Assembly: GCA_002205965.3 (NCBI GenBank)
Contig: NADL03000099.1
Coordinates: forward strand, 248,001-312,000
DNA: 64,000 nucleotides
DNA from: Kappaphycus alvarezii
Taxonomy: Eukaryota; Rhodophyta; Florideophyceae; Gigartinales; Solieriaceae
Direction: 5' to 3'
In this document: positions 53,135-63,417 of the stretch, piece after piece
How positions within the stretch are numbered: position 1 is the first letter of the stretch
Layout: each line of letters starts with the position of its first letter
The notes under the pieces: model-generated
Seen by the model: only the letters and a program-made list of their open reading frames with translations
What the model was told of the DNA's origin: nothing
Database searches by the model: none
Translations under genes and position numbers: made by a program

Positions 53135-53846
53135 TGATAGGGGTAAATCGTCGGGAGAAGAGATACTTAGAACCAACTACCCCAAGACGGAGGTGTTGCG
53201 AGCGACAAAAGTGCTACCGTGGTATAGTTGAACAAATAAAAAGCAGTGTATATGGGAGAGAGTTGAGAGGGCTACAAGCAAGTATAAAAGGGGCAGGGTC
53301 TACCACTGATCTCTGCGTTGCTTAGGAAAAAGTTTTCTTGGGTTGAAGTTGACTCTCAACTTCCTACTACTCGGAGCTTGACCTGAAGTTGTCTGCCAAC
53401 TTGCTTGACCTCTCAAGGAGGAAGCACTTTACTCAGCTTATATAGACTTTCGGCTAATCCTAAAGTCTCAATCAAACATACTAATAACCATAAAACGCAT
53501 TCACGGGAATCGTGTGAACCAGAGAGACCATTAGAAGATATTTCCTCAAGGTAAATATCTAGGTGCCATACCCATGCCAGCCACCCATCGGCCAGGGGTG
53601 GGAATTGATGTGGCCATTATATAGACCTTTCAGAGTCACTCGTAGTATCACCCACAACCTAGAACTGTACTGACATCCACTATGACAGCGTGTCCTAAAA
53701 TAAAAAATCAACCGATGAATTTGCCACACTCACCCAAATTAAAAATATCTTGCAAATTCAAAAACTGTAAAAATATCTTCCCAGTTCCAATACTGTATAC
53801 AATTATGGTCCTCATCTAAATTTTTTCGTGTGCGAATTTGCGCACA
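53135..53846 (-). repeat. Gypsy 3' LTR
   Basis: 712 bp, TG...CA. About ten differences or small indels from the other LTR, all in the part nearest the shared acidic-unit segment; the last ~380 bp (plus-strand order) are identical. Confidence 0.92.
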
Positions 53847-53882
53847 TCACGCCCTCCCGCTCAAGACGAACGTCCCGGCTCG

Positions 53883-55000
53883 TCACTGCTCTTGTTGTTC
53901 TTGTGGGAGTTCTATCCATTCATCAGGGAGAGTATAGGGTTCACTATAAGGATATGGTAGTAGCTCATTTCCAATATGATGAGAGAGTGTGTACCGTGCG
54001 ATGACCGGCTCATCTCCTTGGTCAAGAGTTTCGTAGATTCGGCGTATGGTTTCATAGTGTTCTCTAATGAGCTCCTCCCGTTTCACTTCTCCAAACCTTC
54101 CAAATGTGAGGTAGTAAACGTAGTATGCAAACTTTTCTGGCAACGGGTCCAGAAACGGGTATCTGAAGGAGAAAAAAACTCGCAACATAAGGACTGAGTC
54201 CTCACGAGTAAGGTGCGCCCCGTGAATGGTCTGGAAGCACATGCAAATACTAATGCAAAAAAGGAAATTACTTCTGCTTCTCGAGGGTCCTCTGTCATTT
54301 CGCGAAGCCAACGTCTAATTGGTAGCCGTCCAATAATTAAGGATGCATAGTTTCCCCCTGGGAGACTAGGCGGTGTTTGAGGCGATCTTCTTGGCGATCT
54401 TCCTCGCTGCTCCCGACGCCTTGCCCTCTTCGATGATCCGCCCCGATCACTTGATGGTCCAGCTCGTATCATCATCACGGCCTCGGGAGGATCCTGGTCT
54501 TCGGCTGAGGTTGTATTTCTGAGCGGAGCAACGTAAGGTTCCCATAGAGGATATGGGACCAGTCGATATTCCATATCAGGGGGCAAGCTGTAACCTCTCA
54601 GTCGCACATCTTGGTTGTTCTTGAGAAATACGTAAACTGGACGGATAATGTTCAGATATGTTTGCGACAAGTCTCCGATAGCTACCATTCCATACCTCCT
54701 ATAGAGTAATGATATATGACTTCCACAAACTCTGGACCTGCTTCCGTGAACCTTCCGTTTTGGAATGAGAATAGAACTCTGATCAATAGTCGGAAATCTT
54801 CTTGAGGTAGCAATGGTCCGTTCAACGTACGAAAACATAGGCATATATTAATGTAGAAATGGATGATTACGTGGAGTTCGTAGTAGTCACGCGTAATCGA
54901 GATGATCCATTCCCAGGCCCTTTTTCCTCCCATAGGAATCATTCTATAGTTAAAGATGAGTATGCCTCGTGGTTGCGCATAGTCCTGTGTGAGAAGGAAT
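53883..55000 (-). pseudogene. Gypsy extra 3' domain, duplicated
   Basis: Downstream of the integrase the minus strand encodes two related modules. Module 1 (~54950-54540) has WIISITRDYYE, then FYINICLCFRTLNGPLLPQED, LLIRVLFSF and a LVPYPLWEPYVAP end. Module 2 (~54310-53890) has WLREMTEDPREAEVI, then ISICMCFQTIHGAHLTRED, LMLRVFFSF and a LLPYPYSEPYTLP end. An Arg/Ser-rich, Pro-rich linker (RARRREQRGRSPRRSP) joins them. The function is unknown; position after integrase is where accessory or env-like ORFs occur, but no signal peptide or transmembrane helix is evident. Frames shift between blocks. Confidence 0.6.
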
Positions 55001-56266
55001 TCTTCAGGCCTCTGATGGTAAGGGACCAGACGACGTGCATGGATTGCCCTCCTTGATCTCTTCCCTGAGCTTGAACAGAGCTTATAATGCGGGTGTCTTT
55101 CCTCCGTGACGATGCAAGGGTTCGAGTACTTTGTTTGGAAAGCCGGCCACTTCACAGCCTGTTGCATTGCTTTTCCGTGTGCTACAAGTACTTTAGAGCC
55201 GACTGAGAAAGTTTGGACTGGAGGCTCTTCATCCTTATTTCTTGTCTGTGTTAGCGCGCGGTGTGATCTCCAGCTTTCGGTGGCCATAGTTCGACCTCTC
55301 TACTCTCTTCATCGATAACATTTGTTTCCATATCTCTCTGTAACATTCTAGGAGCTCTTCCGTACATTAGCTCAAACGGTGACCGTCCACTTCTTCCTCT
55401 TCTTCGCCGATAGCCGTATAACACTTTTGGTAAGGCATCTTCCCACTGGATTTCATTCTCGACATAGTTTTCGATATTGATCGTTTGATGGTTCCAACCA
55501 TCCTCTCCGCTTTCCCGTTTGACATAGGAGCATATGCGAGAACTGTCTTTAGCTGAATACCTTTTCTTCCAAGAAACGAAGCAGTGAAGTTGCAGTAAAA
55601 CAAAGTGCGTTATCCGAGATGATCCTTTTTGGAAGACCAAACGGTTCAATTATTTCTTTTTCGATGAATCTCAGGACCACTTCAGCATTGGCCTCCTCAA
55701 CTGCAACTGCTATTGGCCATCCAGTAAGATGTTCCACCCCTATAAGGAGATATTTGTTTCCGGAAGAGGTTTCCTTGAATGGGCCGGCAAAGTCAATTGA
55801 AAGGTTTCAAAGAGACCGGAAACTGGAAAGCCTAGAGTTGTCTTATACTTTCGTATTGGCGTGAATTTTTGACAGTTGTCGCAGCTTTTCACGAATTATA
55901 GACGTCCTTATGGATACTGGGCCACCAGAATCTCTCAGTAACGAATTTTTGGTTGTTTCGAGATCCCAATGCCCTAACTCATCATGAAAAGTCCTCAAGA
56001 TCTTCATTCTTTCTTTCAAAGGGGCCACTAGTCGAGGACCGGCTTTCGTGTGTCGGAAGAGTTTCCCATTCCAATGTAAAAGCCTTTTGATTCCTGCGTA
56101 CCCAATTTCTGTGTTCAATATCAACCTTTCTCATTTCTAGTCCATCCAGGAATTTAATTAGTCCGTGAATATTAGCTTCGTACTCGTTATTGTTCGGCAC
56201 TTGCACCTCGGCAACTCCGACGATGTTCTCGGAAGCTTTTTCATTTGGAATCAGTGGATCCCTCAA
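55001..56266 (-). pseudogene. Gypsy integrase
   Basis: Minus-strand blocks in several frames: FHDELGHWDLETTKNSLL and SCDNCQKF (HHCC zinc region, 56050-55870), then IDFAGPF (first catalytic Asp, ~55800). GVEHLTGWPIAVAVEE and IISDNALCF (second Asp, ~55630) come next, followed by YAPMSNGKAERMVG (catalytic Glu, ~55540) and LMYGRAPRM. A C-terminal SVGSKVLVAHGK...TEERHPHYKL part lies at 55210-55080. All catalytic residues are present, but the frames are broken at least four times. Confidence 0.75.
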
Positions 56267-56886
56267 GCGGGATAGGTATCGGCAGGCTGATTATTGCGTC
56301 CGGGCCTATACACAATTTCAAACCGATATTCTGCGAAAATGTCGAGCCATCGGGCCAAGCGGTGATGTACATCTTTCTTTTGGAATGCTGTCTTAAGTGC
56401 CTGGTGATCAGTTATCAAGACAAATTTCTCGAGTGATAAAAGGTATACGCGAAACTTTTTCAGTGCGAAGACAACAGCGAGCGCTTCTTTTTCGCAGACT
56501 GAGTATCTCCTTTCCGCATCATTCAGAGTGCGACTTGCGAATTGAACCGGGTGTAGTCTTCCGTTTTCATCTTTTTGGGACAAAACGGCACCCAAAGACC
56601 GTTCTGAGGCATCTGTCTCCACAACAAATGGTCTCTTGAAATCTGGATACATGAGCACTGGGGGGACACATAGCTTATCTTTAAGCTCTTCAAATGCGGT
56701 TTGCATTTCCTTGTTCCATAAAAATTTTCCGTTCTTTGTTGTGCTGGCATGTAACGGTGCTGCAGTCTTGGCGAAATCTTTGATAAATCTCCTGTAATAT
56801 GAGGCCAGTCCTAAGAAGCTTCGAACCTCCGTCTTTGAAGCGGGCCTTGGTGCCAACTTGATTTTTTTCGTTTTCTCTGGATCCAC
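56263..56886 (-). pseudogene. Gypsy RNase H
   Basis: A 207-residue open stretch: an ASYYRRFIKDFAKTAAPL connection, then RNase H with VVETDASERSLGAVLSQ (Asp), VCEKEALAVVFALKKFR (Glu), LITDHQAL (Asp) and an IVYRPGRNNQPADTYPA end. It ends at 56263, and the integrase side continues in another frame. Domain complete by motif. Confidence 0.78.
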
Positions 56887-56981
56887 TTTAATTCCCTCTT
56901 GATCGACGATATGACCGAGTAATTGGATAGACGTTTTCGCAAAGAAGCATTTGCTTAACTTAATTTTCAGGCTGTACGCAG

Positions 56982-57734
56982 CTATTTCTCCACCACAGTC
57001 TTGACATGCGATATGTGCTGATCCAAGGTTTTTGAGAATATCACTACATCATCGATATAAACTCTTGCAAATGGAAGTCCTTTCAAAACCTCGTTCATCA
57101 TTCTTTGGAATGTAGCTGGGGCATTCATGAGACCAAAAGGCATCACTTCGAACCTGAATGTACCGGCTTTGCTGGTAAAAGTTGTTTTTTCCTTGCATTT
57201 TTCATCCAATGGAATCTGCCAATAACCAGTGTAAAGATCAATTGAGGTGAAGTATCTCCCGTCCTTCAAGTCCTCGAGGATTTCCTCCATATTCGGAATC
57301 GGAAATCGATCGGGTATCATTCTCTGGTTCAGTTGTCGGTAATCGACGCAAAAACGCAGCTTTCCATCCTTCTTTGGTGCGACCACAACTGGAAATGACC
57401 ATGGGGATGAAACTGGCCGAATGATATCATTTTCCAGCATACTTGTAACATTCTCTGAGATAAATTGGTCATATTTTGGCGGTTGACGTCTAGGCCTGTG
57501 GTAAATTGGTTGAGTATCGGTAAGTTCAAATGAGTGAGTGACCGGTACACTTGCTTGTCTTAAATCTGATACACTCCATGCAATTACTTCGGAAGATGTT
57601 AACATGTCGGATATTATCATTGAGGCGGGGGCTGGAAGGTGCTGTACTTTTTCTTGAATTTCTCCAATTTGGCGCTGGTCCTTTTCTTGATCCTCACCCT
57701 CCAAATTTTGAAGGACCTCTTCCGGCGTGCTCAC
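56982..57734 (-). pseudogene. Gypsy reverse transcriptase
   Basis: A 250-residue open stretch: FELTDTQPIYHRPRR and MLENDIIRPVSSPWSFPVVV leader motifs, CVDYRQLNQ, SIDLYTGYWQIPLDE (first catalytic Asp), MPFGLMNAPATFQR and ARVYIDDVVIFS (YIDD box). All core residues are intact. The frame is lost at 56982 before the connection to RNase H at 56886, which an indel would explain. Confidence 0.82.
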
Positions 57735-57791
57735 ATCTTCAGATATGGAATTCGATATATTCCTTGTTTTCCGTGCAATTGTAATCTTCTT

Positions 57792-58768
57792 TCATGCCCG
57801 AATTCCGTCCTTTGATTCGATATTATCGCAAAAAGAAACACATTCAGGTGTCAAACCTACCCTAGAATTCCATTCTTCATCTGTTTCAAACCCAGAATCA
57901 TAATCGTCCCATGTCATGTTCATTGTCCCCCGAGCGTACCCTTTCTCACTTCCGAAAGTGTTAGTTGGTTCGGAATCTTCGCTGTCATAGCTAGAAGTGA
58001 AATCTTCACTGTCCGTCTCTCTTAGATCTTCCGGATGTGTGCTTTTGTCGAAATCCAGGGGCATCTTCACGTTTCTGCCGTCAACATTAACTGAAACGAT
58101 TTGGTTGCCCAAGTCAATGCAGGTCCCTAGTCTTTCCATGGTAGGACAGCCAATGATTGCATCGAAAGGGAGCTCCGGCATGACGAGAAAGTCTACATCA
58201 ACTTTAGAGTCCCCAAAGAACACGGAAACCTTGTAACAGTGCCCATGCATTTTGAGACGGTTCCATCCGCCACAGTTATTCTTCGAGTAGTTGGAATAAT
58301 TTCAAGACCTAATCTGTCACCAAAGTTTCTGAATAAGGTTTGGAACAGCGCCCGAATCGAAAAGAGCTTGGGTTTGCATTCCCAATACTTTGACTGGTAC
58401 TAGTTTAAGACGTCTTGGTGCTGTCGAGGCCGATTGAAGAAACAGTTTCTTACCCTTAGCGGACTTATTAGACCTGATAATTTTTTTGAGTTCTTTCTCG
58501 CGTCCTCTGCGTCGCCCCTCAAAAGTTGACCAAACGTTATCCCAGTTGGGGCGATGCAAGCTCAGCCACCAAATTGTACTTCTTCACATATTCTAGTACG
58601 TCCTTGGGATACTCTTAAATTTCTTACTCTTTCGTCTTCTTGGCCGAAGTGACTCCCACCCTGGAACAACTTGATCAGCCTCTTGGTTCGAGGAGGTACA
58701 GGTGCTGGGATATGTTCCAGCATTCCATAATCTAGCCTAGGTTTTTCGATAAAAGTTCCCTTCCCCAT
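57792..58768 (-). pseudogene. Gypsy protease region
   Basis: Three frames. 58559-58317 has ALFDSGAVPNLI, the aspartic-protease D-S/T-G-A motif. 58250-57792 has the following VSVFFGDSKVDVDFLVMPEL and IIGCPTMERLG, typical of retropepsin C-termini, then an acidic linker (TDSEDFTSSYDSEDSE). Confidence 0.68.
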
Positions 58769-58828
58769 CCCTTTTTGTCACATTAACTTGACTGATTTCT
58801 TCAGCGATGGATACGTTACCGGCATCCG

Positions 58829-59780
58829 TCAACTTTGATCCTTCTGTTTTGTAAGATTTTCATCTCTGGTCCTGACTCGCTCCTGCGTCCGATAAATTTG
58901 CTCTTCTGTTGTCTTTAGACCAGCAGTTACTTTCATGATGCCCGTACGACCGCACTTTCCACAACGAGTGTTTCTATGTGGATTATCAGGACACCTATTT
59001 GCAAAGTGTCCAGGCTTGTGACAGTAGGAACAGACTTCTGCGGCCTTGGGGGCCCCAGACTGGTTCTTCTTAATGGTAAGAGTAAGGCTTTCCAACTGCG
59101 AGGTTATCATGTCAAGTCGATTATCGAATCGGGTTTCCAACCTTTCTTCCAAGTTTTTGACATCGCTCCTGACTGATTCCAATGCTGCTGCGCTAGTCGC
59201 TGGCCTTTGATAATTCTTTTCAGGATGTACGATAGCAGATGTACGGGTTTCCCTCGGTATTTCACAGTGACTGAAACGTCTCCGAATTTTTGACAAATTC
59301 TACTATGGTACCCTTCAGTTCATTAAAAGTGTGAGGGCCCTTGATGAGGAGGAAATCGGAGAGCCGCTTATCCCCCATCGCCGCCTTACGCAGCATTCCG
59401 TACTTGGCTTGGGCGTTGAACCCAGCCTTTTCATAGAGATCACACAAGTATACCAATGAGCTTAACAAATCGTCGAAGTTGAGCCGGGCCTCTATGGCGG
59501 TACGAATCATCTCATCTGGTTCTACCTCCTTAGCATATTCTTTCACAAGCCACTCACATACCTCACCGAAGTTACGCCCATTCCCGTTAAGAGACCACCC
59601 GTTGATAAACTTGGCCTTATATTTGTGCTTTGCGTCACCATGAAGATAGGCGAAGATACTTTCGGCCTTCTCTTCATCGCTCTTCTCACGCATCACAACG
59701 TTGACATATGTATAGAGAAACTCCTCAACGTCTTCATTCTTGCCCCCTGTGAACGTTATACGAGCAGCGTTGAGATCCAT
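58829..59780 (-). pseudogene. Gypsy gag with CCHC knuckle
   Basis: Starts at an ATG 90 nt inside the 5' LTR (59780): MDLNAARITFTGGKNEDVEE, then a capsid-like helical region (IFAYLHGDAKHKYKAKFING, LLSSLVYLCDLYEKAGF). It is open to 59262. One frame change leads to 59296-58829 with a coiled-coil-like piece, the CSYCHKPGHFANRC knuckle and a second Cys pair (CGKCGRTG). Gag packages element RNA. Confidence 0.75.
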
Positions 59781-59869
59781 GATTACAGAAAAGAAATCCC
59801 CTCGAATGGTTCCCTAAGACTGCTCAACTCGAATACCTCGGGTGCAACCCCCTCCACAAGAGTACCAAA

Positions 59870-60582
59870 TGATAGGGGTAAATCGTCGGGAGAAGAGATA
59901 CTTAGAACCAACTACCCCAAGACGGAGGTGTTGCGAGCGACAAAAGTGCTACCGTGGTATAGTTGAACAAATAAAAAGGAGTGTATATGGGAGAGAGTTG
60001 AGAGGGCTACAAGCAAGTATAAAAGGGGCGTCTACCACTGATGCTCTGCGACAGCTTAGGAAAAAGTTTTCTGGGTCTGAAGTTGACTCTCAACTTCCTA
60101 CTACTCGGAGCTTGACCTGAAGTTGTCTGCCAACTTGCTTGACTCCTCTCAAGGAGGAAGCACTTTACTCAGCTTATATAGACTTTCGGCTAATCCTAAA
60201 GTCTCAATCAAACATACTAAATACCATAAAACGCATTCACGGGAATCGTGTGAACCAGAGAGACCATTAGAAGATATTTCCTCAAGGTAAATATCTAGGT
60301 GCCATACCCATGCCAGCCACCCATCGGCCAGGGGTGGGAATTGATGTGGCCATTATATAGACCTTTCAGAGTCACTCGTAGTATCACCCACAACCTAGAA
60401 CTGTACTGACATCCACTATGACAGCGTGTCCTAAAATAAAAAATCAACCGATGAATTTGCCACACTCACCCAAATTAAAAATATCTTGCAAATTCAAAAA
60501 CTGTAAAAATATCTTCCCAGTTCCAATACTGTATACAATTATGGTCCTCATCTAAATTTTTTCGTGTGCGAATTTGCGCACA
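59870..60582 (-). repeat. Gypsy 5' LTR
   Basis: 713 bp, partner of 53135-53846. Contains two TATATAA-type boxes on the minus strand (near 60354 and at 60174-60180). Confidence 0.92.
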
Positions 60583-60739
60583 TTCAACTGGTGTTGACAG
60601 CAAATCTGGTAAGTTATACATGCAGTGGCAATGTACACATTCAAGAACAGCGTGACTTTTTATCATTGCGTTATCATTTCTGTGAACTCTTTGAGATTGC
60701 TGAAGTTCGGAGTATTTTTAATGTTTAATCTTTTAATTT

Positions 60740-61600
60740 AATCATTTAACGACTTTAGCCTGATCAAGAAGGGCGATGGGGTCGTAGATGGCGGGGCAGT
60801 GATAAGGGTTGTAATAAGGGCTAATGATTGTCATGTCGAAGCTTTGGAGGCCCGGTGCGAGCTTAGAGTCATCAATGGCGAGTTATAGACTTCGATGGAT
60901 CGAAGGAGAGAGATGAGCGTCCTGCAGTAATTCACATTCCCGTATTGGTAGGAGAGCGATCCCGAGAGAAGTGAGCTCGGAGAAAAGGCGATCACGAAGC
61001 ATGTTATGACCGCGAACAGAGCGGTCAGCACGGGGACAAACGTTGGCATAATGATCAAGGATGTCAAGGACGTGTGCCACTGGACAGTGAGAGGTGAGAC
61101 AGAACGAGCATTTTTTCGGAGTTAGACAACATTGAACAGTCGATGCGAAGGAAAAAGTAGTATGCTATATCTCGGGTGACACATTGCCTCCCAAGTAACT
61201 CTGAGGGAGGGCATATGTAGAGCGAGGTGGGGCTTAGGGATAAAATTGATGTCAAAATTTTCAGAAATCGATGGCTTTCGAAGGAAGATTAGTGGGAGGT
61301 ATCAAAGATGCTTGGGTGTTGCCCATGAAGGCGTTCGAGACAAGTTGTCGATAATCGCTAGACCACGTGGCGGAAAGAAGGCGGGAGACCAAGTACTGTA
61401 GAGCAGGGTGCTGGAGGCGAAACGGGACTCCGTTTTAGTCGGATGTGTTTTGCACGGATGGGGTCCGCTTTGGGAAAGTTAGTAGGAGGGAAGATATCTT
61501 GAATCCGTGGAAGGATAGAGAGAATAGAAGGGACGTAGCAGACGTTGCCCAGTATTGATATAGAGGCGAACCCAGTGCCGCCAATGAGGAGAAGTAATTA
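60740..61600 (-). pseudogene. RLE-type LINE remnant, separate lineage
   Basis: The minus strand encodes KKCSFCLTSHCPVAHVLDIL, DHYANVCPRADRSVRGHNML and RDRLFSELTSLGIALLP (zinc knuckle with C-x2-C and D-H-x-x-x-x-C ... R-x-H-N). After a TAA it encodes DDSKLAPGLQSFDMTIISPYYN (the D-x-T-x-x-x-P endonuclease motif), ending at a TGA near 60748. Upstream to ~61600 the homology continues weakly (FRLQHPALQYLVSRLL). This differs from families A and B at nearly every variable position. Confidence 0.52.
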
Positions 61601-62505
61601 GTGAGCATCCAGCAACGTTGCAGTAAATGTTCCCGTCGTGTTCTCTCTGTACGTCAGAGGTTTGACATTATTGTCCATTAGTATTTTATTCCTAGAATTC
61701 CTCCCATGCTCGTGCATGGATCCTTAAATATGTTTTGACAGCAAGTTCGTATGAACTTGCAACCTTCGCAACTCCCGCTGCAAGCTTAACTTTTTAACCG
61801 TTTCCAAGCAATAAACGACCCAACAGTTCCGCACCTTTAGCTTGGAATCATCATGCATTGGAATGTAATCTTCATGCAACCACTTTAATGATATTATCAG
61901 CTCTTATTGCGACAACCATGTTCCACTAGTGCCTCGCACTTGACCTGTGTAATTCAGTCACTCTTTTCCCGTTCTGTCTCTAAGAGATGCAAGCCGCCAA
62001 GCGAGCCCCCCTAGATTACTTGAGTAATTTTTTATCCATTATGCCTATGCACACGTAGGTTCCCGTTCTGTCACATAAAGATGCTCATATTAAAGACAAA
62101 TTGCGAGTAAAGTTTGTAATGTGAATGATGTTAGCAATAATGTCAGTTCCTAAATAGGATTAAATTACCGTTTTCTTTTCCGTCTCGTTATCGTCATCGG
62201 TATATGCAACAGAGTTTCTTATAATCTGCATTATACAATAACTATCCAGTTTTCTAATGCAGCAAAATTAACAAATTGCCGGGGAGACGCAAAATATACG
62301 AATATGACATGCCGACTATTCTGTTCAAGTGATTAGTAGGTTTTCTACTGCCAATAGTGCAAGGGTTACGATATAACCATATAAACTGACATCCAAACAT
62401 AATTCCTCACACTTTATTCATTATCAAGGGAGATCTGCTGAGAGACAGATCCATATTGCAGAATTCGAATACTTTAAGAGTCTCAAGTACACACTAACGG
62501 CTACT
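61601..62505. other. No gene recognised
   Basis: AT-rich, unassigned. No repeats or motif of note. Confidence 0.4.
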
Positions 62506-62511
62506 TAATTG

Positions 62512-63197
62512 ACAACTAGACATGTAAGACAAGTAAGGAGCTGGTTGAACTCCACTGCAGGAAATATACCGCGCTTCAAAAGAGTAATTTTAGTGACTTT
62601 CTCAACATAACCGCGAATACCCGCCCCAATGCAGCCGTGGATATCCAATCCGTGGAGTGAAGACCAATACTACGTTATTTGCAGAGAAACTGGTAGTGGA
62701 AGGGTATTTTCACGTCTCTTAAAAACAATATAGAAATAAGCGGATCGCCATGAGTGCACTTCGTAGCCACTGAAATGAGGATTGATAACGTATATGGAGC
62801 CCTGAGGACGAAGTTCAACTTCGGGGTCATGGATGACGAGATCAAGATTTAATTGTTCCTTTAATAGATAAAAATGAGCAATGCGTACATTATCACCTGC
62901 ATTTTCAACAAGACATCATGGAGAGACGGCTATGGAAATAGTACGACCGGGGGAGCTCAGGATCTTCAAATCGTTTCTAAACGTGGACAAGTACACCGTA
63001 ATTCCGTTCATTGACGCTAATAGCTGTGGCAAGCGTATCCCACAGGCAGTCAAAGCGACGAAAATTTCAAGTGCATACCGGCACACCGTATGGAAATAAC
63101 TAAACACATCTAAAATCGTATCAGGGACAGCAAAGTGGCGATAGTAGGAGAAACCGCTAAAAATAGGAATACCAAGAGGTTGCTTAACCATTTTCAC
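62512..63197 (-). pseudogene. Unknown ~225-residue gene with in-frame stops
   Basis: One minus-strand frame is coding-like for ~225 codons from the ATG at 63197, broken only by a TGA (near 62916) and a TAG (near 62674). N-terminal part: MVKQPLGIPIFSGFSYYRHF, then a hydrophobic stretch (VFSYFHTVCRYALEIFVALTACG). Middle: NAGDNVRIAHFYLLKEQLNLD, HDPEVELRPQGSIYVINPHF, HSWRSAYFYIVFKRR. End: GLDIHGCIGAGIRGYVEKVT. I recognise no family. No frameshift is needed, which suggests either a recently killed gene, stops removed by introns I cannot place, or stop readthrough. Confidence 0.4.
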
Positions 63198-63417
63198 CCA
63201 GACGGTCGGATCGGCTCGAGATCAAAGTGAAGAGAACATGAGGGCAGTAAAAGCAGTGCAGGACGCGGATTATCTACAAACTAAAACAGATTGAGTTAAA
63301 GGGATTCTTTTGCAAAGGGCGCCTCAGCAAGTAACTGGTCCCTGGTGCATTTATGAAGAAGACGGTTAACCCCAGCTTGAGGACCCATGGAGCAATTGCA
63401 GGAGATTTCTGGACCAA

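Larger units (their letters stand above)
53135..60582 (-). mobile_element. Ty3/Gypsy LTR retrotransposon
   Basis: A 7.45-kb minus-strand element with two near-identical LTRs and gag, protease, RT, RNase H, integrase in Gypsy order, plus an extra 3' region. A TGG-starting primer-binding candidate (TGGTACTCTTGTGGAGGG) lies 2 nt inside the 5' LTR (complement of 59850-59867). A purine tract (GAGCGGGAGGG) precedes the 3' LTR. The flanks (ACGTG left, TTCAA right) do not form a target duplication. Despite similar LTRs the coding region has about ten frame changes. Confidence 0.92.

Noticed and set aside
53135..60582. Gypsy target-site duplication
   Set aside because: Flanking ACGTG and TTCAA differ, and no shift of one or two bases gives a match.
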